This document shows positions 8,794 through 16,507 of a stretch of 45,388 nt of DNA, piece after piece. Source of the DNA: an uncultured Granulosicoccaceae bacterium (GTDB lineage: Bacteria > Pseudomonadota > Gammaproteobacteria > Granulosicoccales > Granulosicoccaceae); assembly GCA_937923745.1 (NCBI GenBank), contig CALDUO010000124.1, positions 1 through 45,388 on the forward strand, written 5' to 3'. Within the stretch, counting starts at the first letter, position 1. The number at the start of each line of letters is the position of its first letter. The notes under the pieces are model-generated. The model was not told the DNA's origin, made no database searches, and saw only the letters and a list, made by a program, of their open reading frames with translations. The translations under genes and the position numbers were made by a program.

Positions 8794-9366
8794 ATGCCTT
8801 TTCTAGCGTTGGCATTTTTTATTGTTCTGGGTTGCCTCATTCTGGGGGTGCTGGGATACACGGTCTGGGTCGCGTTACCGCGCATCCGAAAGAAGAGAGC
8901 GGGCGCGCATCCACTCGACGCTGACTTTGAGGCTGAAATTACACCACCGGCCAGAACTACGGCCAGAACCTCGGCCAGAAACACGGCCAGAAACCCGGCC
9001 CGAACCATCAGAACACCTGCGAGTGATCAGCCTGCGCTGACAAAATCGAATCGACAACGGTTGGCAAAATATCGCAGACGATCACCCGCCAAATCCCGCG
9101 CTCCGGCTAACGATCTCATTACTGATGCTGAAGAGCACTCTATTGGCGACGCCACCTTGCTGCGAAGTTACGGCATGCGTCCCCAAAAGAACGCTCAAGC
9201 GGCGAATACACCAGAGCATGTGCACCGACGCAAACACAGCGCGATAGAGCCCGGTAACACCGGCGGCCGTGCGGGCAGAATCCACAAAGGGTCGGTCGCC
9301 GCAAAAAAGCGGGTCGAAAAAACGCACCTGAAAGCCGTTCGCTCTCCTGAAAGAGAAGCTTCCTAG
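8794..9366 (+). CDS. Small basic single-pass membrane protein
   Basis: Not recognised. 190 aa: N-terminal transmembrane helix (about 3-28), then a very basic, probably disordered cytoplasmic tail rich in Arg/Lys/Ala. Residues 53-72 are a tetrapeptide repeat (A-R-T/N-x) encoded by a 12-bp DNA array. AGGAA at 7 nt supports ATG 8794. The last codons (E-A-S-stop) form the first unit of another tandem array that extends into the 3' flank. Confidence 0.65.
   Translation: MPFLALAFFIVLGCLILGVLGYTVWVALPRIRKKRAGAHPLDADFEAEITPPARTTARTSARNTARNPARTIRTPASDQPALTKSNRQRLAKYRRRSPAKSRAPANDLITDAEEHSIGDATLLRSYGMRPQKNAQAANTPEHVHRRKHSAIEPGNTGGRAGRIHKGSVAAKKRVEKTHLKAVRSPEREAS
8949..9008. repeat. 12-bp tandem repeat, 5 copies, in frame
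   Basis: Five 12-bp units of the form GGCCAGAAcnnn (first GGCCAGAACTAC, last degenerate GGCCCGAACCAT), encoding the A-R-T/N-x repeats of the small basic membrane protein. The unit is a multiple of 3, so the frame is kept. Confidence 0.9.
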
Positions 9367-9430
9367 CTTTTTTGCTTCCGGTTTTTTCGCTTCCGGTTTT
9401 TTTCTGTTTCCTGGTTTTTTTACTTCCCGG
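9358..9430. repeat. 15-17-bp degenerate tandem repeat across a gene end
   Basis: Units GCTTCCTAGCTTTTTT, GCTTCCGGTTTTTTC, GCTTCCGGTTTTTTTCT, GTTTCCTGGTTTTTTTA, then a partial CTTCCCGG. The first unit contains the last two codons and TAG stop of the preceding gene. The T runs could help termination, but there is no stable hairpin before them. Confidence 0.8.
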
Positions 9431-9747
9431 TCGGGTTTATTGCTGTCAAGGCACGTTCGTGTCTTTGCCTAGTATCTGTGCAAGAAAGTCTGCAAGAGGC
9501 GATTGGAGGCTCACCCCGCAGCTCGCCAGGTTTGAAGCCGTCATGCCCGGCAAATCCATAGCGTAGCAGTTTGCTCAGCCGTTTTAGACGCATCAGGCGC
9601 AGCGCTTACCGGCGAACACCGCCATTTTCGTTGTTCTGTCTGCGACCCATCCTACCGAAAAGCCCAAACTCTGCTGACAGGTATGCTCCAGCGACGGAGT
9701 GTCATGTTACGATCAGTGTCGGATTTGCCAAATATTTTGATCAGATT

Positions 9748-10131
9748 GTGTCCAAACGCGGAATCAACAACAATCAGAATTTCACCCGCATCGGGTCCTC
9801 ACAAGGCACCAAAAGCGTAAAAACCCCCTATTTTACGCTGCGCAGGGTTATCTTGTTAATCAGCGTCATCGGTTTGTTACTGACACTATCAACGTTTGCT
9901 TCTGACTGGGTGTTCAAATTACTGGGCGGGCTAGGTGTCGATTCAAGAACGAACCAGCTGAATGTTGTAAAAGTACTGCAGCTTCCTGCGCTTATCTTTT
10001 TTGTCTTTCTCACTATTTACGCCATCAAATCCAGCATAGACGAATACCGTCGCTCGTTTGATCAACCCAAGAGCCGTCGACCCGGCAGCGTAAATCGAGG
10101 GAATCGTAAAAAAACCTCATCCAGACGCTAG
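9748..10131 (+). CDS. Small two-helix membrane protein, start uncertain
   Basis: Not recognised. The frame is open from TTG 9571, but the upstream part (R/P-rich, no Shine-Dalgarno) does not look translated. GTG 9748 gives 127 aa with two hydrophobic segments (ending L-L-T-L-S-T-F-A-S-D-W-V and I-F-F-V-F-L-T-I-Y-A-I) separated by a short loop, and a basic C-terminal tail (R-R-P-G-S-V-N-R-G-N-R-K-K). The membrane pair and tail suggest a real inner-membrane protein, but start and expression are doubtful. Confidence 0.5.
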   Translation: MSKRGINNNQNFTRIGSSQGTKSVKTPYFTLRRVILLISVIGLLLTLSTFASDWVFKLLGGLGVDSRTNQLNVVKVLQLPALIFFVFLTIYAIKSSIDEYRRSFDQPKSRRPGSVNRGNRKKTSSRR

Positions 10132-10402
10132 ATCATCGCCAAGCAGTTACCGTCTTGGCGGTGCCAAAGCATAAGCCAAGCTTGCTGACTTGACTGTTTC
10201 AGTGCAATTTTTTGCCTGGTCGATAACCAAGCCTGCCAATTAATCTGACTTCTAACCGCTGCGCTATTAAACCGCTCTGGCTATTAACCTCTCGGGTAGT
10301 TAACCAATCTGTGGTCAACCAAGCTTGATTAATGCACCGCACGATAGCCGGTCTGTTTGATGCTTAGGCGAATGCCTCAGCTGTGTCTAAGCTATGCTTG
10401 GG
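10132..10402. other. Intergenic region with hairpin and degenerate repeat
   Basis: No gene. It contains a 10-bp hairpin just after the preceding stop (10134-10143 against 10154-10163, one G.T pair, no T run), a possible weak terminator for the plus-strand gene. A TTAACC-rich degenerate array follows at 10253-10329. Confidence 0.5.
10253..10329. repeat. Degenerate 15-bp repeat with a TTAACC core
   Basis: Five units of 15, 17, 15, 15 and 15 bp, each beginning near (T)TAACC (TAACCGCTGCGCTAT, TAACCTCTCGGGTAG, TTAACCAATCTGTGG, TCAACCAAGCTTGAT). Strongly diverged, so older or less constrained than the neighbouring arrays. Confidence 0.6.
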
Positions 10403-10447
10403 CAAAACAACAGGTGCCGCGAGAATTGAGATCATCGCGGCACCTGT
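10403..10447 (-). terminator. Rho-independent terminator of the OmpA-domain gene
   Basis: Perfect 12-bp inverted repeat ACAGGTGCCGCG / CGCGGCACCTGT (10410-10421 and 10436-10447) with a 14-nt loop, 28 nt after the minus-strand stop. Read on the minus strand it is followed by TGTTTTG. Confidence 0.85.
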
Positions 10448-10475
10448 CAGCACAGCCTTAACAGTACAGAGAGTC

Positions 10476-11171
10476 TTACTTGAAGGTGACTTCTTTCGCC
10501 TTCATTTTGATTTCAACACGACGGTTGCTGGCGCGACCTTCAGATGTTGAGTTGTCGGCTATTGGTGAGCTTTCACCCATACCTTTTGACACCAATACAA
10601 TATCAGGCGCTGTTTCAGCAAGTTCAATGATATTGACATCGGGATACGCTTGCCCCAGAGCGTTCTTCACGGTTTCAGCGCGACGCTCTGACAGTGCCTG
10701 GTTGTATTCGGCAGAACCAGTGCTGTCGGTGTGACCGATAATCTCGATTTCGGTAACCCCTTGATACTGTGTCACTTCACGAATCACGTCCTGGATCGCA
10801 GCGATGCCCTCGTCGGAGAGTTCGTCTGAATCAAAACCAAACAGTGCAGAACCGTCAATTGTTTTGCTTGCTACGGTGCGTGTTTTAGCAGGTTCTGTAG
10901 GCTCGGGTTCCGGCTCGGGTTCAGCTTCGACCACTGGCTCGATACCAAGGCAGGCATCAACAGCTTCGTCTGCATTATAGGTACCGGACTGCAGGCAATC
11001 GCCGTCACCTGTTTTAACGGCAAAGCCGTCACCGGTAGCAACGTAGCCGTCGCCAACTTCGATGTCGCCATCGAGAGATACCTGATGGGCAGCAGCAACA
11101 CCGGCAAAACCGATGAGTGCAATGCCGACGGCTTTAGCCAACGGTTGTAGTGTTAAGACTGTTTTTGACAT
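10476..11171 (-). CDS. OmpA-family periplasmic peptidoglycan-binding protein
   Basis: 231 aa with a signal peptide (about 1-28, cleaved near V-A-A-A-H). A short N-terminal region has two cysteines (C59, C74) that could form a disulfide. A Pro/Glu hinge (about 80-96) leads to a C-terminal OmpA-like domain (about 103-225) that binds diaminopimelate in peptidoglycan. The expected binding residues are present: D149 in G-H-T-D-S-T-G and R164 in L-S-E-R-R-A; the closing motif is G-R-A-S-N-R-R-V-E-I. There is no beta-barrel, so it is not a classical OmpA porin; it is a soluble or loosely bound wall anchor. AGAGGTGA precedes the start. It is monocistronic with a strong terminator. Confidence 0.88.
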   Translation of the reverse strand: MSKTVLTLQPLAKAVGIALIGFAGVAAAHQVSLDGDIEVGDGYVATGDGFAVKTGDGDCLQSGTYNADEAVDACLGIEPVVEAEPEPEPEPTEPAKTRTVASKTIDGSALFGFDSDELSDEGIAAIQDVIREVTQYQGVTEIEIIGHTDSTGSAEYNQALSERRAETVKNALGQAYPDVNIIELAETAPDIVLVSKGMGESSPIADNSTSEGRASNRRVEIKMKAKEVTFK

Positions 11172-11420
11172 TTGTCACCTCTGTTTTAATGTTCCAAGCC
11201 TGTATCACAGGCAATTATTCTTCCAACCCGTCGTGTGCACATTATTGTAACTCTACGACACGGTAACCAGATTCTATAGACCACTGCCGGGCATTTCTCA
11301 AACAAAATATTGACGTAAGTGCGGTTTGCCTACGCAACATTTACGCTGCCGGCGCTGACACTACCTTATATGACACATTTTATCGTCTGTCGAGGCCTTG
11401 ATTTGCCTTAGCTGCCTGTT

Positions 11421-12038
11421 TTATTGACTTTCAGTGATCTCGATGACCAGCGGATCTCCGGTCTCGGGCGTTGCATCCGTAGAATCGTCGGACCCGACCG
11501 CACCGATGACCAGCGCCAGTAACACCAAACCGGCCACGCCCCAAAGAATTCTTTGCCGATTACCGCTATCGTCAACTGTTACCGCCACTGGCACAGGTTC
11601 GGCAAGGGTCAGGCGCAACGGATCAAACGGGAAACCAAGCACCGCGCGATTACCGGCAATATCGACGGCCTCTACGTAATATTCAATATCACGACGGTCA
11701 CCAACGGTAGTGATGACCGTTGCCTTGAAAGTGTCTTGGGCACCTACACGCAACATTTCGGTACTGGAGTACTCGGGGTCACCGGCAAACCGATGAAACA
11801 AGATAACTGAGGCAATTGCGTTGTTGTCGGTAATGACAGCGCGGAAGCTCTGGGCTTCCCCGGCGATACCGGCAGACGCTTGCTCGGCAACTGGCTCGAT
11901 GAGCGGTGCAAGCACGTCCAGCTCTTCGGAGGTTTCTTGGGAAAGCGTTTGTGCAAGAGCAACGCGCCCTGTTAACGGGGCCACAATCAAACAAATGCTG
12001 ATAAGCAGGCAAAAGAACCTGCGGGTCGCTGTATTCAT
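11421..12038 (-). CDS. Exported protein with C-terminal membrane helix
   Basis: Not recognised. From ATG 12038 the product is 205 aa: signal peptide (about 1-30, ending R-V-A-L-A-Q), a roughly 90-residue beta-sandwich-like domain (S-F-R-A-V-I-T-D-N-N-A-I, then Y-Y-V-E-A-V-D-I-A-G-N), and a membrane helix near the C-terminus (I-L-W-G-V-A-G-L-V-L-L-A-L-V-I) with a short acidic tail. The 'E-A-V-D-x-A-G-N' strand is typical of Ig/FN3-like domains. The start 46 codons upstream would run into the preceding gene and removes the obvious signal peptide. It lies 34 bp after the 811-residue gene and is probably its partner. Confidence 0.68.
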   Translation of the reverse strand: MNTATRRFFCLLISICLIVAPLTGRVALAQTLSQETSEELDVLAPLIEPVAEQASAGIAGEAQSFRAVITDNNAIASVILFHRFAGDPEYSSTEMLRVGAQDTFKATVITTVGDRRDIEYYVEAVDIAGNRAVLGFPFDPLRLTLAEPVPVAVTVDDSGNRQRILWGVAGLVLLALVIGAVGSDDSTDATPETGDPLVIEITESQ

Positions 12039-12072
12039 CGGCCTATCATAACAGAGCCGAGACCGGCTGCGT

Positions 12073-14508
12073 CTACCAGACGACTTTTGACCAGCCGTCC
12101 AGTGTGCGGCTACTGCGGAGCTGGAATCGCTCGAATCGGCCGGTGGGGTAAGCGACGACGCCATTCGACCGCACAAGCGATTCGATCACCAACGTTCCCA
12201 ACACGGTTCCCGCTCGTTCCTGTCCCACAATTCTGGTCAATGACGCGTTGATTCTGTCGTAACTGCCGAACAGCTGTGTGATGACCTGTCGGGTTGCCGG
12301 CGCCATCTCGGATTGCGCGATGACAGCGTTGAGATCGGTGCGCTCTATCGCTTCCACCAAGTTACCAAAGCGACGAAAAACTGCCTGCATATCGGCGTCG
12401 GTAATGTTATTGACCGACGGTGTGTCAACCGGCGCGATAGCCGTCTGCGTCCTGTTTTCTGCCTGGTCGCGTATGGTTTCGGCGGCTCTTGCACGTCGTT
12501 CTAGCTGAGCGCGTTCGGCGGCCAGTCTCGTTTCTGCAACATTGGCACTGGAGGTTGATGTCGGTGAGGGTGACGTACTGTTGCTCGCCGCCGCTGTCGC
12601 AGCACTGGCCGCAGCACTGGCCGCAGCCTGACGCGCGAGTGATCGCTGTCTCGCCGCTTCAAGCTGCGCTTGCTCTTGGTTTAGTCGGCTCTCTTCGCGA
12701 CGGGCCGCTGCCTCCAATTCACGGGCCTCAGCCTCTAGTCTTGTATTCTCGCGCGATTGCGCTTGCGCCAGCTCACGGGCAGCTTGTCTGTCTTGAGCGA
12801 GCTGCCTGGCACGTACAAGCTCGGCTGCTTCCTCGGCTTCTCGAGCCTCATCGATGCGTCTCGCCTCCTCCCGCTGTCTTGCAGCTTCGACCTGTCTGGC
12901 TTCCGCCAGCCGAGCTTCCTCAAGCCGTCGGGCCTCTTCTCTGGCTCTCGCTCTGGCCGCTTCCAGTTCTCTGGCTTCTTCTAGCTGCTTCGCCTCTTCT
13001 AGCTGCTTTGCCTCTTCTAGCTGTCTGGCCTCTTCGAGCTGTCTGGCTTCTTCGAGCTGTCTGGCTTCTTCGAGCTGTCTGGCTTCTTCGAACTGTCTGG
13101 CCTCTTCAAGCAGTCTGGCTTCTTCGAGCTGTTTGGCCTCTTCAAGCTGTTTGGCCTCTTCAAGCTGTTTGGCCTCTTCAAGCTGTTTGGCCTCTTCAAG
13201 CTGTTTGGCCTCTTCAAGCTGTTTGGCCTCTTCGAGCTGTCTGGCTTCTTCGAGCTCCAGTTGAGCCAGCACCTCTGCACCTTCCGGCAACACAGACGTA
13301 TTCTCGTCAGTCGAGGTACCAGTCAATTTTTGGAGCAATTGCGATTCGAGATCACCGAATTCACTGTAACCGTAGCCATAGACCGATGGATCAAGCGTAG
13401 CGAGTCGCTCGCTGGCTTCCGATAGCTGATCGTTATTGATTAACGCTGAAATGTTCGCTATCGCTGCTGCAGTTCTGTCTGCGATAGGAGCTCGTGACAG
13501 GTTGCCGAGGTTGGTGCCTGCGGTGTCATCGACGGCAAGATCAAGTGATGTGTTGGACGCCGACGGTGTGTTATCAAGTACGTTAACATCTGCACCGATC
13601 ACACGGCTGTCGGGTGACCCGGTCTGCGCTAACGTTGAGTCAGATCGCGGTTTCGACACGGTATCGTTGTTGACCAGTGCGTTTTTTCTGCCTTGATCAA
13701 AAAAATACGCCGCCAATAACAGCGCCAGTCCGCCAACAACACACCATAGGATAATGTAATTTTTACCGGATCCCGGATTACCGGAATCGTTTGGATACCA
13801 TGCCGCCGAGAGATCAACGACCTGATCATCGTCAACAGATGGATTGACCATCGGCAAAACTATATTTCCGGCGCTATCAAGAGATAATGTCAGTCGACGA
13901 ATAGCCGCAGGCTTCTCAACCGGGACGCCGCTCTCGGGAATGTTAATCGGTGGCCGTTTTTCCGGCAAACGCCCGGGTCGACGCCCGAGTCGATTTTCGG
14001 GTCGATTTTCGGGTCGATTTTCGGGTCGACTTCCGCCGTGATTGGGCAGCCTTTCGGCAGGCTCATCATGACCCCATGCAGCAACTTGGTCACTCTTACC
14101 GGTTGCCCCAGCCGTTAATCCAGCCGTTAATTTGTCAGGCGCTGCAGAAACTAACCCTGACGGCTCTGAGTGCTGTTGCGCGTCATGCCTGGCGCCAGAT
14201 GTGTGGCCAGATGTGTGGCCAGATGTGTGACCAGATTCGTGACCGGTGACGTGAGACTTATGGCGTGTTTGGTGGTGTGGCTCATGTCGGGGTACCTGCG
14301 GTTCTTCGTGCTCGTTGTGTACTTCACCATCGAGATCATCGAGAAAGTCGAACGCGCTCTCCATCCCCGACACAGCATCGTATCGGCTATCGGACTCAGT
14401 GGTGTTGTCCATCGAGCCCTGTTTTAGGCCAGTTTGTTTGTGGCCAGACTGTTTACGGCCAGACTGTTTACGGCCAGACTGTTTACGGCCAGACCAGAAA
14501 CCACGCAT
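12073..14508 (-). CDS. Large repeat-rich transmembrane coiled-coil protein
   Basis: 811 aa, function unknown. Order of parts: basic repeat G-R-K-Q-S (5-29); acidic/His-rich region with H-T-S-G repeats (88-107) and R-P-E-N repeats (161-180); one transmembrane helix (about 251-270); a linker with helical A-x-x-L-N-N segments (about 340-400); a long charged coiled coil (about 405-690) including 15 exact-length L-E-E-A-K/R-Q hexapeptides (419-508); and a globular C-terminal domain of about 105 residues (from M-Q-A-V-F-R-R-F-G-N-L-V-E-A-I-E), possibly NTF2-like. An N-in topology would place the coiled coil in the periplasm as a TolA-like spacer. ATG 14508 or ATG 14412 could start it; neither has a strong Shine-Dalgarno, and the latter would exclude the first repeat. 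It precedes the exported partner gene by 34 bp. Confidence 0.72.
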   Translation of the reverse strand: MRGFWSGRKQSGRKQSGRKQSGHKQTGLKQGSMDNTTESDSRYDAVSGMESAFDFLDDLDGEVHNEHEEPQVPRHEPHHQTRHKSHVTGHESGHTSGHTSGHTSGARHDAQQHSEPSGLVSAAPDKLTAGLTAGATGKSDQVAAWGHDEPAERLPNHGGSRPENRPENRPENRLGRRPGRLPEKRPPINIPESGVPVEKPAAIRRLTLSLDSAGNIVLPMVNPSVDDDQVVDLSAAWYPNDSGNPGSGKNYIILWCVVGGLALLLAAYFFDQGRKNALVNNDTVSKPRSDSTLAQTGSPDSRVIGADVNVLDNTPSASNTSLDLAVDDTAGTNLGNLSRAPIADRTAAAIANISALINNDQLSEASERLATLDPSVYGYGYSEFGDLESQLLQKLTGTSTDENTSVLPEGAEVLAQLELEEARQLEEAKQLEEAKQLEEAKQLEEAKQLEEAKQLEEAKQLEEARLLEEARQFEEARQLEEARQLEEARQLEEARQLEEAKQLEEAKQLEEARELEAARARAREEARRLEEARLAEARQVEAARQREEARRIDEAREAEEAAELVRARQLAQDRQAARELAQAQSRENTRLEAEARELEAAARREESRLNQEQAQLEAARQRSLARQAAASAAASAATAAASNSTSPSPTSTSSANVAETRLAAERAQLERRARAAETIRDQAENRTQTAIAPVDTPSVNNITDADMQAVFRRFGNLVEAIERTDLNAVIAQSEMAPATRQVITQLFGSYDRINASLTRIVGQERAGTVLGTLVIESLVRSNGVVAYPTGRFERFQLRSSRTLDGWSKVVW
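12985..13254. repeat. 18-bp tandem repeat, 15 copies, coiled-coil coding
   Basis: Fifteen 18-bp units (+ strand CTGtttGGCCTCTTCaAG type) encoding the L-E-E-A-K/R-Q hexapeptide on the minus strand. Subfamilies are clustered: a block of near-identical CTGTTTGGC units (13129-13236) and a block of CTGTCTGGC units, showing recent expansion. Six-residue periodicity is not a perfect heptad but suits a single long charged helix. Confidence 0.95.
13968..14027. repeat. 12-bp tandem repeat, 5 copies, in frame
   Basis: Units AACGCCCGGGTC, GACGCCCGAGTC and three identical GATTTTCGGGTC, encoding R-P-E-N / R-P-G-R repeats in the N-terminal half of the 811-residue protein. Confidence 0.88.
14189..14248. repeat. 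12-bp tandem repeat, 5 copies, in frame
   Basis: CTGGCGCCAGAT, two GTGTGGCCAGAT, GTGTGACCAGAT, then degenerate TCGTGACCGGTG. On the minus strand it encodes H-T-S-G / H-E-S-G repeats of the 811-residue protein. It shares the GCCAGAT core with other arrays in the window. Confidence 0.9.
14421..14495. repeat. 15-bp tandem repeat, 5 copies, at a gene start
   Basis: GTTTTAGGCCAGTTT, GTTTGTGGCCAGACT, two GTTTACGGCCAGACT and GTTTACGGCCAGACC. If translation starts at 14508 it encodes five G-R-K-Q-S-like pentapeptides. If it starts at 14412 the array is in the 5' untranslated region. Confidence 0.9.
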
Positions 14509-14759
14509 AAAAATATTCGTTAATCAGAAAGAACTGTCCCTATTCTACAGGGCTTGAGCCTTCGCTGCGTGTCGGGATGACAACAAAGCGTGCGTTACCT
14601 GGCCAAACAAAGCACGACCGACCGACGGAGGCCACCGCAAATTGATACACGTTTCACACAACGATGGCCATTTGGCAGTAAAAACAGGTGCACATGTCAA
14701 CCGCAAGACACCCCCACCCGTTGCAGCCTTTACCAAAGAGCGAAACCGAGCCCTTATTA

Positions 14760-15494
14760 ATGGCTACACTCATCACTACCATGTCCTCGTCGATGATGCA
14801 GGAACCCGTGACACATCAACAATCTGAAGGCAGACTGTGTTTATCCGGTTTTCTGGAGAGCGTGGATAAAAAAGCCTATCGCATTGCGTGGTTATCAACA
14901 GGACAACATGCTGACGCGCTCGATATTGTGCAGGACGCAATGCTCAAGCTCGTTAACAAATACGGAGATACCTCCGACGAGCACGCGCTCAGACTCTTGT
15001 TCTTCAGAATTTTAAATAACACCATTATTGATTGGCACCGAAAATCGGTAGTCAGAAAAAAAGTACATGCATGGTTCGGTCGCCACAGCGAGGATGACTC
15101 TGAAACAGAGCATGATCTTGCGTCAGCAGCACCGGATAACGCACCTGGTCCAGAGCAACTCAATAATGCAGCTAATATTGGCGCTTCTATTGATCGGGCG
15201 TTACGTCAATTACCGGTGCGCCAACGACAGGCATTTTTGCTCCGTCAGCAGGAAGGACTCAGCGTCAAAGAGACAGCAGCCATTATGGAGTGCAGTGAGG
15301 GCAGTGTTAAAACGCACCTCTCGCGCGCACTGAGTCAATTACGGGGTCAATTGGCAGAAGTCTTTCAGCAAGAGGTTTTATCTGCGTCAGACGCCGGGCT
15401 AGCTGTTTGGTCAGAGATTGGGTCGCCTGGCGGTTCTCCGAGTGATTCAGTGGGCGGGGCAGCGAAAAGATCAGCGAGGAAGAACAATGAGTAA
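14760..15494 (+). CDS. ECF-type RNA polymerase sigma factor
   Basis: Directs RNA polymerase to an unknown set of promoters. From ATG 14760 (244 aa) region 2 lies at about 36-96 (A-Y-R-I-A-W-L, then D-A-L-D-I-V-Q-D-A-M-L-K-L). Region 4 lies at about 145-196 (L-R-Q-L-P-V-R-Q-R-Q-A-F-L-L-R, followed by the helix-turn-helix V-K-E-T-A-A-I-M-E-C-S-E-G-S-V-K-T-H-L). There is no region 3, as in ECF group IV. A roughly 40-residue polar tail follows. Start choice is uncertain: ATGs at 14781, 14793 and 14796 are alternatives and none has a good Shine-Dalgarno. The last 8 bp overlap the next gene. This sigma - DUF3619 - small unknown - DUF3106 order is a recurring, poorly understood cluster in beta/gammaproteobacteria. 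Confidence 0.87.
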   Translation: MATLITTMSSSMMQEPVTHQQSEGRLCLSGFLESVDKKAYRIAWLSTGQHADALDIVQDAMLKLVNKYGDTSDEHALRLLFFRILNNTIIDWHRKSVVRKKVHAWFGRHSEDDSETEHDLASAAPDNAPGPEQLNNAANIGASIDRALRQLPVRQRQAFLLRQQEGLSVKETAAIMECSEGSVKTHLSRALSQLRGQLAEVFQQEVLSASDAGLAVWSEIGSPGGSPSDSVGGAAKRSARKNNE

Positions 15495-16044
15495 AAAGAC
15501 CACCCACTCTTCCAATGGGGCAACACGCAGGCTGACACGAGACGTCGTGACCAGTAACGATCAGCAAGACACCCTGTCAGAGCAGCACATCGATCATGTT
15601 GTCGCCCACCTGAATCAGGCTGAACAGCAGCTGGACTACGTGACCACCACGCGCCTTGCTGCCATACGGCATCAAACACTGGCCCATTCAGCGAGCCAGT
15701 CGGAGGCATTATCTCTAAACGGTTGGCTGCGTTGGTTATTACCGACTGACCGACTGGCCAGATCATTTGCCAGATCACGGGCCAGATCACGGGCCACATC
15801 ACTGGTCGGATCGTTGGCAGCTTTGGCAGCAGTGGCAGTGTTGGTCAATACCCTGTGGACCGACAATAACAACCGTTTAATGAGTCCAGAGGTGTTGACT
15901 GGCAACAGTGATTCCATATTGGCAGACTTTCCTGCGGCCAATGCTACTGATACAGATATCAGTATTTTGTTCGCCAGCGATGATTTGGATTTTTTTCAGT
16001 CTCTCGAATTTATCGAATCACTGGATGATGATGATTTCAGTTAA
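15487..16044 (+). CDS. DUF3619-like membrane protein, candidate anti-sigma factor
   Basis: 185 aa with a cytoplasmic N-terminal half, one transmembrane helix (about 108-125) and an acidic C-terminal tail ending D-D-D-D-F-S. The early segment (L-N-Q-A-E-Q-Q-L-D-Y-V-T-T-T-R-L-A-A-I-R) resembles the L-D-x-x-T-x-x-R-L-x-x-A-R element of DUF3619 proteins. Position right after the sigma gene with an 8-bp overlap, plus the single-pass topology, suggests an anti-sigma role; that is inference. GAGGA 6 nt before ATG 15487 fixes the start. Residues 90-109 are an A-R-S-x/R repeat from a 12-bp DNA array placed just before the membrane helix. Confidence 0.75.
   Translation: MSKKTTHSSNGATRRLTRDVVTSNDQQDTLSEQHIDHVVAHLNQAEQQLDYVTTTRLAAIRHQTLAHSASQSEALSLNGWLRWLLPTDRLARSFARSRARSRATSLVGSLAALAAVAVLVNTLWTDNNNRLMSPEVLTGNSDSILADFPAANATDTDISILFASDDLDFFQSLEFIESLDDDDFS
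15754..15813. repeat. 12-bp tandem repeat, 5 copies, in frame
   Basis: CTGGCCAGATCA, TTTGCCAGATCA, CGGGCCAGATCA, CGGGCCACATCA, CTGGTCGGATCG. It encodes basic L-A-R-S / F-A-R-S / R-A-R-S / R-A-T-S units directly before the transmembrane helix of the candidate anti-sigma protein. Confidence 0.9.
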
Positions 16045-16501
16045 GCACAGCGTCTCCGATACACCGGTTGCATCGGCCCAGTCTAAGTCTGCAGTGGCAG
16101 GTCGTCACGATATTGCATTATTGCCGATAATCAACACACGACAAACCGATAAGTCAGGGGCGCAGGCCCACAGCGCATCGCTGTACTGTCAAACCTTCTC
16201 AAACACAGCCCGTCAGCTTTCATCTGCTGCGTTACCAGTGATAACTGCCATCGTGCTCACGGTGTGGCTCAACGTGCACCCCGCCAGCGCACAAACTGAT
16301 GCTTTAGGCGATAGTGGTGGCAACACCGATGGTGAGAATACCGGCACTACCGGTTCACCGGATGCGGCACTCACCGACCCCATTAACGTGGCGTTTCTTG
16401 AATTCCTTGGACTGGTCACAGAGCTGGACGATGTTGGCCTTACCACTGACGCGACTACCGATAACATCGCGGCAGATACAGCCACGCCAAAGACGAAATA
16501 A
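16025..16501 (+). CDS. Small exported or membrane protein of the sigma cluster
   Basis: Not recognised. The gene starts at one of three consecutive ATGs (16025, 16028, 16031) inside the end of the preceding gene, a 14-20-bp overlap suggesting coupling. The 158-aa product has a polar N-terminus, a hydrophobic segment (about 66-85) ending in an A-S-A-Q signal-peptidase-like site, a Gly/Asp/Asn-rich linker, and a C-terminal F-L-E-F-L-G-L-V-T-E-L-D-D stretch. It occupies the place of the small unreviewed protein usually found between DUF3619 and DUF3106 genes. The long N-terminal region before the hydrophobic segment is odd for a signal peptide. Confidence 0.6.
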   Translation: MMMISVKHSVSDTPVASAQSKSAVAGRHDIALLPIINTRQTDKSGAQAHSASLYCQTFSNTARQLSSAALPVITAIVLTVWLNVHPASAQTDALGDSGGNTDGENTGTTGSPDAALTDPINVAFLEFLGLVTELDDVGLTTDATTDNIAADTATPKTK

Positions 16502-16507
16502 CTGACC

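Noticed and set aside
10476-11171. Classical OmpA porin
   Set aside because: No N-terminal eight-stranded barrel; only signal peptide, short linker and the peptidoglycan-binding domain.
12489-13400. 303-codon plus-strand open frame with repeated L-L-R-A-V-W / L-Q-A-V-W
   Set aside because: It is the antisense reading of the 18-bp coiled-coil array; biased repeat composition keeps several frames open. No Shine-Dalgarno, and the minus-strand protein is coherent.
12073-14508. TolA homologue
   Set aside because: Anchor plus long charged helix looks similar, but the TolA C-terminal domain and tolQ/R/B neighbours are absent and the helix repeat is hexameric.
8949-15813. Diversity-generating retroelement variable repeats
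   Set aside because: No reverse transcriptase, no template/variable repeat pair, and changes between units are not adenine-specific.
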